64,000 bases of DNA from Pontiella desulfatans (GCF_900890425.1 NZ_CAAHFG010000001.1:1488001-1552000), one strand, 5' to 3'; counted from the first letter of the stretch, positions 17,428 to 27,122 are shown. Translations and numbers: made by a program. Notes: generated by a model from the sequence alone, not told the origin.

Positions 17428-19401
17428 CTATTCGGCTTCGACCTGGAAGAACTCCGCCGTGTTGGTTGTTTTTACGTAGATGACGAAATTGCTGCCATCG
17501 GTGGAGCTGAAGTTCAGGTTGGATACCGCGTAGGTTCCTCCGGCGCTGTCGGAGTGGGCGACCGGATCCCAGACACCATCGGTCAGGTTGGTTTGCGCTT
17601 TGGGACTGTACGCGCTGCTATCGGAACCCGCTTCGAGCTGCACCACCATCTTGAGGGTGTTCGATGGTGCGACTTCCGAGTCTACGATGGTGGCGGGTTG
17701 GTGGCCTGCCGAGCCTCCGGCGGGATCGTTGCTGTCGCGCAGGTTGATGACCTCGTTGCTGGTCAGCGCATAGTTCATGATCCACACTTCATCGATCAGG
17801 CCGTTAAAATACCCTCCAAAGCCGATGTTGTTTCCATCGTGTCCAATCCGGTCGAAGATCATGGCGGTGTCATCGGCGGAGTCCCAGGGCGGGGACAATT
17901 CGACCCCGTCTTCATAGAACGTCAGGTCACCGCTTCCTGCCGGAGTGCCTGCCGCGGCAACCACCAGATGGTGCCATTCGCCAGTATCGATGGCGGTTGG
18001 GCTGTTGGAGGTTGTCCATGTATTCGCGTCAGTAGAGTTGCCGGCCCGGAAGTAATAGGTCCGGTTTGTTCCACCACCGGGGTTGTAGGTCAGCGTATTG
18101 TTCTGAAGGTTGTCGCCGGCCAGTCCGGCTGTGTTGGTGGCAGAAGCGTTGTACCAAAGCGAGATGCTCCAGCTGTCTTCCGTGGAGAAAACCAAATCTG
18201 AAAATCCGACATAATTTGAATCAACCGAGCCAGCCAGAGAGAGGCTTCCTGTGCCGAACATGCTGCTGTTCGTTATCGAGGCCACTCCGTTTGTGTTTTC
18301 GTAGCTGCCATCGTTACCGTTCCCCGAACTGTCGGTCAGGTCGGTGTCGAAAGTGTAGTGCAATAGTGCCTGCTCCTTGGTTACTGTAATCGACACCGTT
18401 GCAACATCGCTCGTTGTGGCGGAGGTGACGGCCTTGTAGGTGAAGATTTCGACGCCGAGGAATTCGGGGTCCGGCTCATAGGTGAAGGAGCCGTTTGTGC
18501 TGAGGTTCAGGACGCCATTGGCGGCATCGTCCACCAGCAGGGCTGAGAGATCCAGCGAGCCCGTGTAGGTATCGTTATCCAGCACGCCGGGGGCATCGAC
18601 CGATAAAACGGGCGTGATATCTGAGTACATTTTGTAGGCATCGGCGTTGGCGATCGGCACGGGTTCACCGCCGGCGGGCTGGGCTTCCATGCGATAGGCG
18701 TCGACATAATAGTCGATGACTTTACTGGTGTTGTAGGTAAATCCCCCATATGTCGTACCGGAAGGAACTGCAAAGGTGGCATCATTTCCCGCATGGTTTT
18801 CCAAGATGTTCGTCGTATAGCCGGTGTCGTAGGAAAATCCCCAGGTATAGTTGCCGTTTGAACTGTCGATGGTCGCGGAGAACGTGAACCCATCCGCCAG
18901 TTGATAAACGGTTGAAGGGCTGGTGGAGTCCAGGTCAACCCAGCCGCTCCCGCTTGCTTTCTGAAGTTTTACGTAGTCTCCCTGGAATACGCCAAGGCGA
19001 TATCCAGTCATGGTGCCGGCCGTAATCGAGGCGGCGTCGTTGGTGTCTGACAGCAAGACCAGTGCAGCGTAGTTGTTGGCATTTACGGCCTGCAAGGTGA
19101 CATCAGCGGAAACGTAGCCTGAAAACGTGTATATTGGATCCGAGGCCAGTTCTGCGGTGATATCCGTTACGAAGGAGTTGTTGTCCGCTCCGCTTGAAGT
19201 TTTGCGAAAAGCTCCGGCCCCTTCGTTTGCTCCATCCGTTGTGGCCATCACGACGAATCCGTTGGTGTTGCCTTCCCATGTCAGGTCGGGAAGTGCTGCA
19301 TTGGTGTTGTTGAAGTTGTCGACCACCTCCGCCCGGGCTCCTAGTCCTAGCCAAGCCATAGATGTTGATATAAGTGTAATTGCTATCGATTTCTTTTTCA
19401 T
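17428..19401 (-). CDS. Secreted LamG-domain protein
   Basis: 657 residues from the ATG at 19401, which has GGAG 7 bases upstream; an earlier in-frame ATG at 19455 lies before the signal peptide and even precedes the -10 element region, so it is unlikely. Signal peptide (ends GARA), then a ~220-residue module beginning VVDNFNN that is a close relative of the whole PEP-CTERM protein encoded just upstream (19540-20322); a cadherin-like repeat (~255-345); a concanavalin-like LamG domain (~350-545: LLHYTFDTDLTDSSGNG, GEWHHLVV, GLIDEVWI). The C-terminus ends EFFQVEAE. No catalytic motif is seen; binding or structural role on a glycan or the cell surface is likely. Confidence 0.8.
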   Translation of the reverse strand: MKKKSIAITLISTSMAWLGLGARAEVVDNFNNTNAALPDLTWEGNTNGFVVMATTDGANEGAGAFRKTSSGADNNSFVTDITAELASDPIYTFSGYVSADVTLQAVNANNYAALVLLSDTNDAASITAGTMTGYRLGVFQGDYVKLQKASGSGWVDLDSTSPSTVYQLADGFTFSATIDSSNGNYTWGFSYDTGYTTNILENHAGNDATFAVPSGTTYGGFTYNTSKVIDYYVDAYRMEAQPAGGEPVPIANADAYKMYSDITPVLSVDAPGVLDNDTYTGSLDLSALLVDDAANGVLNLSTNGSFTYEPDPEFLGVEIFTYKAVTSATTSDVATVSITVTKEQALLHYTFDTDLTDSSGNGNDGSYENTNGVASITNSSMFGTGSLSLAGSVDSNYVGFSDLVFSTEDSWSISLWYNASATNTAGLAGDNLQNNTLTYNPGGGTNRTYYFRAGNSTDANTWTTSNSPTAIDTGEWHHLVVAAAGTPAGSGDLTFYEDGVELSPPWDSADDTAMIFDRIGHDGNNIGFGGYFNGLIDEVWIMNYALTSNEVINLRDSNDPAGGSAGHQPATIVDSEVAPSNTLKMVVQLEAGSDSSAYSPKAQTNLTDGVWDPVAHSDSAGGTYAVSNLNFSSTDGSNFVIYVKTTNTAEFFQVEAE

Positions 19402-19464
19402 CTGACTCTCCTCGTTGACTCCTGTTGTTTTGACTCCTGTACTATTTCCCTGCACCTACTGTGC

Positions 19465-19493
19465 TTTTTAAAGCAAGCGCTTACAATATACAA
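19465..19493 (-). promoter_or_regulatory. Sigma70-like promoter with LacI-type operator in the spacer
   Basis: Minus strand: -35 TTGTAT (19488-19493), 17-base spacer ATTGTAAGCGCTTGCTT, -10 TAAAAA (19465-19470), ~65 bases before the LamG protein start at 19401. The operator core TGTAAGCGCTT is a good LacI-family half plus centre. Confidence 0.6.
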
Positions 19494-19539
19494 GAAAATT
19501 GCCCCTGATTCAACCGTTTCAGAGTCATCGCTATAGTTC

Positions 19540-20322
19540 TTAGATCGTGAATTTACGCCGGATCCATAGAAGTCCGGCGCCTGATCCTAAAATGAGCGAA
19601 AGTGTTGCCGGCTCCGGGATGGCGGCCATATTGTAGGCATCGACATAGTAGGTGTCTGCTGTACTGACGACATAGGTGAATCCGCCATAGGTCGTTCCGG
19701 CGGGATCAACAAAGGCGGTATCGGTTCCGCTATTATCTTCGGCAATGGTGTCGGTGTAGTTTCCGGTCACATATCCCCATGAATAGTTGCCGGTTGCGCT
19801 GTCAATCGTGGCTGAAACATTCCAGCCATCCTGGAGTGCCAAACCCGACGAGGGTCCGGCTTGCAGGGTAACCCACCCGGCGCCACTCGCTTTTTGAAGT
19901 TCTACCTGATCGCCCGCGAATATGCCAAGGCGGTATCCATTCATGGTGCCTGCGGTGATGGCGGCGGCATCGCTGGTGTCCGACATAAGAACCAGCGCGG
20001 CATAGTTTGCAAAATTTACCGCGCGCGTGGTGTCGGCTCCAATATAGCCCGAAAACGTGTAAACCGTATCCAGCGCCAGCTCGGCGGTGATATCCGTTAC
20101 AAAGGAGTTGGCAGCGGCTCCTGTTGAGGTTGTCCTAAAGGCACCGGTTCCTTCGTTCATGCTGCCAGTTGTCGCCTCGACACTGAATCCAGTGGTGTCT
20201 CCCGTCCACGTCAGATCCGCCGCTCCGCCGACATTGTTGAAGTGATCGATAACTGCCGCGCCGGCCCCTGTGGCGAAACCCCATATAGCGCAGGTCAAAA
20301 TGGTTAGAATGGTTTTGTTCAT
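19540..20322 (-). CDS. PEP-CTERM-anchored exported protein
   Basis: 260 residues. Signal peptide (ends GAGA), one beta-rich domain (~25-232) beginning AVIDHFNN, and a C-terminal PEP-CTERM signal: IPEPATLSL, hydrophobic stretch, then IRRKF. PEP-CTERM proteins are sorted by exosortase, usually to an exopolysaccharide-rich surface; no exosortase gene is in this window. The domain is a paralogue of the N-terminal module of the LamG protein immediately downstream (shared ANSFVTDITAELA, GYRLGI, TTYGGFTY). Function of the domain is unknown. The ~170-base gap to the divergent sigma-factor gene holds both promoters. Confidence 0.85.
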   Translation of the reverse strand: MNKTILTILTCAIWGFATGAGAAVIDHFNNVGGAADLTWTGDTTGFSVEATTGSMNEGTGAFRTTSTGAAANSFVTDITAELALDTVYTFSGYIGADTTRAVNFANYAALVLMSDTSDAAAITAGTMNGYRLGIFAGDQVELQKASGAGWVTLQAGPSSGLALQDGWNVSATIDSATGNYSWGYVTGNYTDTIAEDNSGTDTAFVDPAGTTYGGFTYVVSTADTYYVDAYNMAAIPEPATLSLILGSGAGLLWIRRKFTI

Positions 20323-20433
20323 TGGTTTTTCCCTCAGTTAATACTTAGGCTTTGCCGAACGCCGAACCTTAACAGCCAACTTCCATTTTTTTTCATTATC
20401 GCAGTATCGGTGTCCGTGCTTGATAGGCCGGAC

Positions 20434-20462
20434 TTGACGAGAAAGTGCTTACATGGGACATT
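20434..20462 (+). promoter_or_regulatory. Candidate promoter of sigma/kinase operon with operator half-site
   Basis: Plus strand: TTGACG (20434-20439), 17-base spacer AGAAAGTGCTTACATGG, GACATT (20457-20462). The spacer has only one good LacI half-site (GCTTACAT) and the -10 is weak, so this is a tentative call. It would put the start of transcription ~25 bases before the sigma-factor ATG. Confidence 0.35.
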
Positions 20463-20493
20463 TTCTTTGCACAAAATCAGGGCTGGATAAAAT

Positions 20494-21081
20494 ATGGCTG
20501 ATACCTATTTAACACGACAAACCCTGTTAGGGCGGGTGCTGAAAGAGAATGCTGAGGAGGCATGGGAGGAATTTGCGTCCATCTATCGCCCGTTCGTGTT
20601 GATCCTGCTGCGTCGCCTCGATATCCGTTGGGAGGAACAGGAGGATATTGCCCAGGAGGTGATGGTGAAAATTCTCAAGGACATTCAATCATACAATGGG
20701 AAATCGAAGTTCCGCACCTGGTTGATGACACTGGTGCGCAATACCGCCTACAGTCACTTGACCAAAAACAGCCGACTCAAGACCCGCGAAGAGAAATATG
20801 CCACCGACCCCACCGGACCGATACCAGAGCAGCACGATTTTGAGGAAATGTATCAAAAGCAGTGGGAGGCCTATATCTGCACGGTGGCATTTAAGCGCAT
20901 CCAACCCAAGTTTACCGGCAAGGCGGTGGAAGTTTTTCAGATGACGATGGACGGCCAGGATGCCGACAAAATATGCCACAAACTGAAACTGACCAAGGAA
21001 ACGGTCTATTGCCTGCGCACCCGGGTGAAGAATGCCTTGATCGATGAAGTGGCGCGTCTCTGCCAGCAGATGGAATTATAG
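20494..21081 (+). CDS. ECF-like sigma-70 factor 1
   Basis: 195 residues. Region 2 is clear (about 25-95: FASIYRPFVLILLRRL, EDIAQEVMVKIL, KFRTWLMTLVRNTAYS) and region 4 is at 150-190 (AVEVFQMTMDG...ETVYCLRTRVKNAL, a helix-turn-helix for the -35 element). No anti-sigma-factor gene adjoins; instead a Hanks-type kinase gene begins 2 bases after the stop, so control by phosphorylation is plausible, as known for ECF43 (EcfP/PknT). A paralogue lies at 27156-27755 (MADTYLTRQTLLGRV against MGHTYATRKTLLQRA). It probably directs expression of surface glycan-degradation genes nearby; this is inference from position. Confidence 0.88.
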   Translation: MADTYLTRQTLLGRVLKENAEEAWEEFASIYRPFVLILLRRLDIRWEEQEDIAQEVMVKILKDIQSYNGKSKFRTWLMTLVRNTAYSHLTKNSRLKTREEKYATDPTGPIPEQHDFEEMYQKQWEAYICTVAFKRIQPKFTGKAVEVFQMTMDGQDADKICHKLKLTKETVYCLRTRVKNALIDEVARLCQQMEL

Positions 21082-21083
21082 TC

Positions 21084-23129
21084 ATGGATCATGAACCAAA
21101 ATCCGATCCCTCCGATGCCGAGATCGACCCGGCGCTTTCGGTCTTCTATTCACTGGCCAAGGAGGAGATCCCGCCGCACGAGCGTTCGTTGCTGTATAAT
21201 GAAGTCCGAACCATCGGACAACGCTATTGCGACCATGTTAAAATTGCATCCGGCGGGCTCAAACGCATCAGCAAGGTATACGATCGCAAAACCGGACGGC
21301 ACGTGGCCTTCGCTAGCCTGCGCGATCCGCAACGTAAGGAACTCTTCGATCCCTTCCTGCGTGAGGCCCGCCTGACCGGCGCGCTTCATCATCCCAACAT
21401 TATCCCTGTTTACGATCTCGGGCTGGATGAAAACGGCGAACCCTTTTTCATTATGGAGCTCAAGACGGGCAATACCCTCGCGCAGATCATCACGGAAGGA
21501 CACAAGGGGAGTTCCAATAATCGGAGCCTCGACGATCTGCTCGGCATTTTCCTGAAGATCTGCGAAGCCATGGCTTACGCCCACTCGCGTAATATCCTTC
21601 ACCTTGATCTCAAACCCGAAAATATTCAGGTCGGTGAGTTTGGCGAGGTGATCATCTGCGACTGGGGTCTGGCCAAGATTATCAGCACCCCGGAAGATGT
21701 TGCCACTGAGTACATGGAAGCCGCCGCCAACCCCGACCTTGTCAACACGATTACCTTGAACGGCAGTGTGAAAGGCACCCCCGGCTATATGGCTCCCGAG
21801 CAAGTGTCCAGCTCGGGAAAAAAGAACTATACCACCGATATCTATGGGCTCGGAGCCATCCTCTACAGCATACTCGCGGGCAAGCCTCCACTCGAAGGCG
21901 AAGTTAAAGAGGTGCTTGAAAAAACGCGCAACGGCACCATCCGTCCGCCCGCGAAGGTTGATCCGGATGTGCCGGAGGCACTCAGTGCCGTGGCCATGAA
22001 GGCGATGCGCAGCGATTGCGAGCGGCGTTACCAATGCGTGGAGCATTTGATTTCCGACATCCAGAAATACACCCACGGCTTCGCTACCACCGCCGAGAAC
22101 GCGGGAATATTGAGACTGGTCGGGCTGCTCTATAATCGACACCGGGCCTTTTTCATCTCAGCCGCCCTGGCATTATTGGCATTTTCGGGCCTTTCAGCGG
22201 TCTACCTGTTCCGCTTGTCGCACAGCCGGGCCATTGCCTTGGAAGAACGCAACCGTGCCCGGAATGCGCTGGAAAAAATGGTCGAGGAACAACGCGTCAG
22301 CGAAACCCTTCGCGGGAATATCGGCCGGACCGCCCTGGATGCTGCGAACCTGTTCTGGAAAGAACCCATTCAGAATCCCGCCGCAACGCGTAAACTTTTC
22401 ACCGGTGCCATTGCCGAGCTGGATCGTGCGTTGGAACATGAACCCGACAATGAAATGGCTTGGGCCCAGAAGGGGTTCATCTGTTTTTTAATGCAGCGGT
22501 TCAGCGAAGCTTCGGAATGTTTTGCACAAGGGGAGGGAGTTTATTCCGATCTGAAACCGTTGTGCCGACGCTATGCGGAAATGAAGTCTGATGAGTTCAT
22601 GACCTCTAAGCGCTTTGCCGAGCTTGTTGCGGATGTCGCCGGGCTAAGTAGCCGCCGGAGTACCATCGTTGAACTGTTGCTGCTGTACGATTTCTCCAAC
22701 CAGGGGATAAGCGACTCCCATATCGATAATGTACAGACTGTAATTGAATCCCTGAATCCGGAATGGCGGAAGCCTGTTTTTATTTTCAGCCGCCGCGAGG
22801 GGCGGTTACTGTTGGGCGGCGATGGGCTGAAAACCCTTCATTTGGCGCGGCACTACGGCTCAGGAAAAAATATGCTTCGCACCCTTCGCCTGAAGCATCT
22901 GGAATTTGCCGATACGGATCTTTCCGACCTCCGTCAGCTTTGCTTTCTTCCGGTTGGGTCGCTCGATATCAGCCAAACCGAGATCCATTCCCTGAAGCAA
23001 CTCTTTACCTTGAAGTCGCTGATCGAACTTACCATCCGCGAAGGCCAGTTTTCGCCACAAGAGTTGAACTCCATCCATGGGAGTATCAACGTCATCACTC
23101 TCAAGGATGGCTCAGAAAACCTTTTATGA
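21084..23129 (+). CDS. Membrane Ser/Thr protein kinase 1 with displaced lysine
   Basis: 681 residues. Kinase domain ~45-330: Gly-rich loop ASGGLKRISKVYD; catalytic loop HLDLKPEN (~172); DWG in place of DFG (CDWGLAK); GTPGYMAPEQ activation segment. The usual VAIK lysine is missing: the sequence is VAFA with Ala77, while Lys60 sits inside the Gly-rich loop, as in WNK kinases. One membrane segment (~355-375), then an outside or periplasmic region with a TPR-like pair (AIAELDRALEHEPDN) and a leucine-rich C-terminus (LDISQTEIHSLKQL). It is coupled to the sigma factor upstream. The 3' end overlaps the convergent esterase gene by 29 bases. Confidence 0.9.
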   Translation: MDHEPKSDPSDAEIDPALSVFYSLAKEEIPPHERSLLYNEVRTIGQRYCDHVKIASGGLKRISKVYDRKTGRHVAFASLRDPQRKELFDPFLREARLTGALHHPNIIPVYDLGLDENGEPFFIMELKTGNTLAQIITEGHKGSSNNRSLDDLLGIFLKICEAMAYAHSRNILHLDLKPENIQVGEFGEVIICDWGLAKIISTPEDVATEYMEAAANPDLVNTITLNGSVKGTPGYMAPEQVSSSGKKNYTTDIYGLGAILYSILAGKPPLEGEVKEVLEKTRNGTIRPPAKVDPDVPEALSAVAMKAMRSDCERRYQCVEHLISDIQKYTHGFATTAENAGILRLVGLLYNRHRAFFISAALALLAFSGLSAVYLFRLSHSRAIALEERNRARNALEKMVEEQRVSETLRGNIGRTALDAANLFWKEPIQNPAATRKLFTGAIAELDRALEHEPDNEMAWAQKGFICFLMQRFSEASECFAQGEGVYSDLKPLCRRYAEMKSDEFMTSKRFAELVADVAGLSSRRSTIVELLLLYDFSNQGISDSHIDNVQTVIESLNPEWRKPVFIFSRREGRLLLGGDGLKTLHLARHYGSGKNMLRTLRLKHLEFADTDLSDLRQLCFLPVGSLDISQTEIHSLKQLFTLKSLIELTIREGQFSPQELNSIHGSINVITLKDGSENLL

Positions 23130-26100
23130 CGGTTTCAAGGCGGCCGTCGCCGGCGAAGGGGGCGAGGCCGTGGTTGGCACCGATGAGCTTGACCATGGTC
23201 ACGTCGCCGCTCAGGTAGCTGTAGGAATAGATCTCGGTATCTTCGAGCACGCCGGAGGCATCGGGGATCTGCGATCCGGTATATCCCATTTGTTCGGCCC
23301 AGTAATAGAGGCTGTCCTGCGCGTGGAGAAAGGTGTAGCCCGCAACACCGGAACCGCCGGCATAGGGAACGGTGGTGTCGGCGGTTCCGACTACGCTGAG
23401 GATGCGGCGGCCGGTCGCCGGCTCGATGGCGGTGTTGTAGGCATTGCCGCCGGTGGGGTCGTGCCAGAAAGTATCGTCGTGGTGCTGCGAAGCATTCAGC
23501 TGTCCCGCGAGCTTGATGCCTTGCTGGAAAAGGTCGCCGGAAAGTTCGATGAGCAGTCGGTTGACGAGGGCACCGCCGTTGGAGCTTCCGAGGATGACGA
23601 TGTTGTTGGTGTCGACATTACCATAGGAGCGCAGCTGCAGGATGAGGTCGCGCATAAAATCGACGTCGGGGGCGAGGGACGGTTCATTTTCAACATTCCA
23701 TCGGTTGTTGTAGCCCTGCGGGCCGATGCGGATCATTTGATTGAGGTAGCTGTAGTTGTTGGCAAAGTTGGAGTTTCCGCCGGCACCGTGCAGGGCAATC
23801 AGCACGGGGTGCGGGCCGGGGCCGGAAGGAATGCTTACGGTGGCGGTGCGGGGGTAGTCGGTTTCCTCCGACCAGGTCTGGATAACGTTCAGGGTCGTGC
23901 CATCCGCAAGAAGGGGGATGACTTCGCTGGTATTGGTGCTGACGGTTACTCGACCGAAACGATGGGTGGCATTCGCGATTGGAATGGGGTCGTCCACCAC
24001 GACCCGTTCCCAGTTGGCGTTGATGGGCGAAACGGATTCGGTCGATGTTGCATCCAGCCAGCTCGTGGTCAGGTCGTTGGAAAACTGGACGGTATAGGTC
24101 AGGTCCACCGGCTGCGTGCGCCGGAGATATTCCACGCGCCATCTTCCCTGAGCCGGGAGTTCCCAATAGGGCAGGCCTTTATTTCCAATGGTTGGAACCA
24201 TGGGCCGGGCGTCATTCAGGGTTGGGTCGAGGTTGAAGGCATATTCCACGAGGAGCGAGGCACCGTCGCCATCGTCAATCGGATTTTCGGCGAGGCCGTT
24301 TTCGATGGCCCAGTTTTCGTAGGTGATACCGTCGAGAGAGCCGACCACCGATGCGTTGTCGAAGAATACGAAGCCGGCGGTTCCTGGAGTGATCTTCGAT
24401 ACGGTCAGGATCAGGCGTCCCTTGACTGCGCCTCCGGGCGCGGTGGCCGTTCCAGCGAGTGGCAGCCAGGTATCTTCCGGGGCGTCGGCGGCGAGTTCGT
24501 CCAAAACGGTTTCAGAGCCGATCACTGCATTGGTGCTGTCGAGCCACGCCACTTTCATAACCGCCTGCCATTGGTTGGTGGGACGGTCGGTCATGGCATC
24601 GACCGCAAAGTTGTATTCCTCTCCGGCGGAGGCATCGAAGTCCTGGTAGGCAAAGGTGTTTGCCCAGCGGTTAATCAGAGCTTTGTTGCCGCTTCCGACA
24701 ATGGGATAGGCGCTGTCGTCGGTCAGCCAGGTGTTGCGGATATCGCCATAGGTTGCAATATCGCGGTTCCAGTAGGGAACCTCGAATGTAGTGGGCATCC
24801 AGCCGGTCACTGTTCCGGTTTCAAGGTCGCGGTTTTGCAGAAGCTCGCCGTGGAACGGCAGGGGGCGGACGCGGCGCAGCATGAATGCGTTGGCGGGCAG
24901 TCCTTCGGCATTCATCAGGTTGGGTTCGGCAATCTCGCTCCAGGCAAAGCGCACCCATTCCGGTTCGGCTACCGAGGGGGCACTCACCAGAACGGTGTTG
25001 CCTTCCACAACGGCGGTAGCGGAGGTGTAGGCCTGATTCTCGCCGGCAATCTCGAACCAATCCAAAGGTTGGCCGTTGCGTGCGGCCAGCCCGCTTCCGG
25101 TGTGCTCGAACGAAACGCGGATGGAAGCGCCTTCACGGTAGGCGGCGGTTGCCATGGGGCTGGCATGAACGAGGCTGGTTTCGCCGTAGACATTGTGGCG
25201 CGCCCAGCGGGCGAGGCGTTCGCCAACGGGGGCCTTGTTTTGCGGATGAATGTTGGTGATGTCGGAAACATCGGTGATGACCGCCATGCCGGAGTTGGTG
25301 ATGGTTTCCATCGCCGCGGTTTGCGCGGCCCACATTTCGGGCAGGATATGGCTTTCGTGGGTGGGATAGTCATACGAAGCGAGCTGCACATAGTAGAACG
25401 GGAAATCGCCCTGGTTCCAGACGCTGCGCCAGTCGGAGACGAGTGTTTCCATCTTGGGGGTGTAGGCGCTGCCGTCGGCCACGTTGGCCTCGGCCTGATA
25501 CCAGATGGCGCCGGTGATAGGCATACGGGTGTAGGGATGGACGCGCGAGTTGTAGAAGGTGTCGGTGCCCGGCGAGGTCAGGTTGACCGCCCACTTTTCA
25601 ATGGTGGTTCCGCCCTGGGCCGATTTGATCAGGCCGATCGGAATGCCGGTGTGCTGCTGGAGGTTTTTGCCGAAATAGTAGGCGACCGCCGAAAAGTCTT
25701 CCACAACGTCCGGCGTGGTCTGCTGCCAGTTGGCGCGCGTGCCGAGTTCGTTCCATGGATTGGAATCGCTGGTTTGGGGCGTTCCGCAATAGCGCAGGTT
25801 GGGAACGTTGGCCGAGGCAATTTCTGCGGCGCTGTCGGTGGTGTTCAGCAACCCCCAGTCCATGTTGGACTGGCCGGAGCAGAACCAGACATCACCCACC
25901 AGCAGGTTGGTCACCAGCATGGTGCGGGTTCCGCTGGTGATGGTCATCGTGACCGGGCCGTTGGTGGTGGCCGGCATGGGGGGCAGGGTGAGCGACCAGT
26001 CGCCGTTGCTGTCGGATGTGGTGGCGGACGATTCGCCGGTACTCATGGCAACGCTGACCGCCGTGTTGGAAACCGCCTTGCCCCATACCGGGATGGGCTT

Positions 26101-27021
26101 GCCGCGCTGCAGCACCATGTCGTGATCGAAAATATTGGCGGTGTTCAGGTTTCCAATCACTGGAAGTGTGAGGGTGCGCGTGTCGGAGTGGCCGTGGCCA
26201 TCGTCAACCGTCACAGTGAGTTCGTTATTCCCTGCATCGGAAAACTGCGGCAGTCCGCTCATGGCGCCGTTGGTGGAAATAGTGAGCCAGGCGGGCGCAT
26301 CGATGGTGGTGAAGGTGAGCGTGTCGCCATCTTTGTCGTCGGCATAGTTGGTGAGGGTGTCGGAATAGGGGATGCTCTCGTTGATCGGCGCAAGTGTCAG
26401 GTCGTAGGGCGCGCTGATGAACGAGCAGGGGAGGTTTCCAATGCCTGGAACTCCGGTAACCGATGCGTTGTCGAGATACATGGACTGCCAATAGTTTCCT
26501 GCGCCCCGGTTGTTCACGTTCAGCATAATGCGCGCATAGGCTGTACCCGCAGGTGCTGTGGCGTTGCCCGTGAGCTGGGTCCACGTTTTTACGGGATCGT
26601 TCGGAACGTCGGCTTCGGCCACGGTGATGGTTGAGCCAATACGTGTATCCGATGAATCGAACCACTCCACCTGTATACGCGGCTGCCAACGGTTGTCGGT
26701 TTCGCCGGCGTTGTAGAATTCGATCGAAAACACATAATTCGAACCAGCGGCGGCGCTGAAGTGCTGGTAGATGGAGCAGGCGCCCCAGCGGTGTTGCAGC
26801 GCCTGGTTCCCTGTGCCGATCTGCCAATCGAGCGTGCCGTCGGTCAACCAGCAATTCCAGGCATCGTCCTGCCAAAGCTCGCGCCGCCACCATTTGCTCT
26901 CGAATGTGGCCGGCTTGTCATCCTGCGGCACACCGATCTGGAAATCGCCGTTGAGCAGCAGTTCGTCGCCATGGGCAAGTCCCGCCATGGCCAATAGGAT
27001 CCAACACAGTATTTTTCGCAT
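23101..27021 (-). CDS. Double esterase: sialate O-acetylesterase plus PHB-depolymerase-like esterase
   Basis: 1306 residues from the ATG at 27021, chosen because AAGGA precedes it and the signal peptide MRKILCWILLAMAG starts there; an ATG 7 codons earlier is possible. Order: carbohydrate-binding-like beta domain (~20-195); Ig/cadherin-like domain (~205-290); SASA domain (~295-730: CSGQSNMDWG, DITNIHPQNK); second binding-like domain (~735-905); the tail module (~915-1024, ending THRFGRVTV), internal here; then an alpha/beta-hydrolase (~1035-1306) with LHGAGG, GSSNGG (Ser ~1145), GTADTTVPY (Asp) and GANHG (His), like feruloyl esterases and PHB depolymerases. It may remove both acetyl and bulkier acyl groups. 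Its promoter fits the sigma-type GTGTCC-N18-CGGCT pattern. Confidence 0.88.
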   Translation of the reverse strand: MRKILCWILLAMAGLAHGDELLLNGDFQIGVPQDDKPATFESKWWRRELWQDDAWNCWLTDGTLDWQIGTGNQALQHRWGACSIYQHFSAAAGSNYVFSIEFYNAGETDNRWQPRIQVEWFDSSDTRIGSTITVAEADVPNDPVKTWTQLTGNATAPAGTAYARIMLNVNNRGAGNYWQSMYLDNASVTGVPGIGNLPCSFISAPYDLTLAPINESIPYSDTLTNYADDKDGDTLTFTTIDAPAWLTISTNGAMSGLPQFSDAGNNELTVTVDDGHGHSDTRTLTLPVIGNLNTANIFDHDMVLQRGKPIPVWGKAVSNTAVSVAMSTGESSATTSDSNGDWSLTLPPMPATTNGPVTMTITSGTRTMLVTNLLVGDVWFCSGQSNMDWGLLNTTDSAAEIASANVPNLRYCGTPQTSDSNPWNELGTRANWQQTTPDVVEDFSAVAYYFGKNLQQHTGIPIGLIKSAQGGTTIEKWAVNLTSPGTDTFYNSRVHPYTRMPITGAIWYQAEANVADGSAYTPKMETLVSDWRSVWNQGDFPFYYVQLASYDYPTHESHILPEMWAAQTAAMETITNSGMAVITDVSDITNIHPQNKAPVGERLARWARHNVYGETSLVHASPMATAAYREGASIRVSFEHTGSGLAARNGQPLDWFEIAGENQAYTSATAVVEGNTVLVSAPSVAEPEWVRFAWSEIAEPNLMNAEGLPANAFMLRRVRPLPFHGELLQNRDLETGTVTGWMPTTFEVPYWNRDIATYGDIRNTWLTDDSAYPIVGSGNKALINRWANTFAYQDFDASAGEEYNFAVDAMTDRPTNQWQAVMKVAWLDSTNAVIGSETVLDELAADAPEDTWLPLAGTATAPGGAVKGRLILTVSKITPGTAGFVFFDNASVVGSLDGITYENWAIENGLAENPIDDGDGASLLVEYAFNLDPTLNDARPMVPTIGNKGLPYWELPAQGRWRVEYLRRTQPVDLTYTVQFSNDLTTSWLDATSTESVSPINANWERVVVDDPIPIANATHRFGRVTVSTNTSEVIPLLADGTTLNVIQTWSEETDYPRTATVSIPSGPGPHPVLIALHGAGGNSNFANNYSYLNQMIRIGPQGYNNRWNVENEPSLAPDVDFMRDLILQLRSYGNVDTNNIVILGSSNGGALVNRLLIELSGDLFQQGIKLAGQLNASQHHDDTFWHDPTGGNAYNTAIEPATGRRILSVVGTADTTVPYAGGSGVAGYTFLHAQDSLYYWAEQMGYTGSQIPDASGVLEDTEIYSYSYLSGDVTMVKLIGANHGLAPFAGDGRLETVIKGFLSHP

Positions 27022-27054
27022 AACATTCCTTTTGGGCTTCAAGTAGAAAACTAT

Positions 27055-27083
27055 AGCCGTTTGTCCCCGGAGAAATTGGACAC
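27055..27083 (-). promoter_or_regulatory. ECF-type promoter candidate (GTGTCC-N18-CGGCT)
   Basis: Minus strand: GTGTCCAA with GTGTCC at 27078-27083 and CGGCTA with CGGCT at 27055-27059, 18 bases apart, ~34 bases before the ATG at 27021. Identical elements and spacing occur at 30680-30708 and 36424-36452. Confidence 0.55.
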
Positions 27084-27122
27084 CGCCAGGGCATTTCCTT
27101 GCGCTGGGGAAAACATCCGGTA

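Noticed and set aside
20409-20435. GTGTCC before sigma factor 1 as a fourth ECF-type promoter
   Set aside because: The GTGTCC is present, but 18 bases later the sequence is TTGAC, not CGGCT.
23077-26634. A long open frame on the plus strand opposite the double esterase
   Set aside because: It is the complement of a gene with high G+C at third positions, has no ribosome site, and reads as Gly/Val/His-rich nonsense. Similar antisense frames at 7766-9226, 31996-33312 and 37742-38935 were left out for the same reason.
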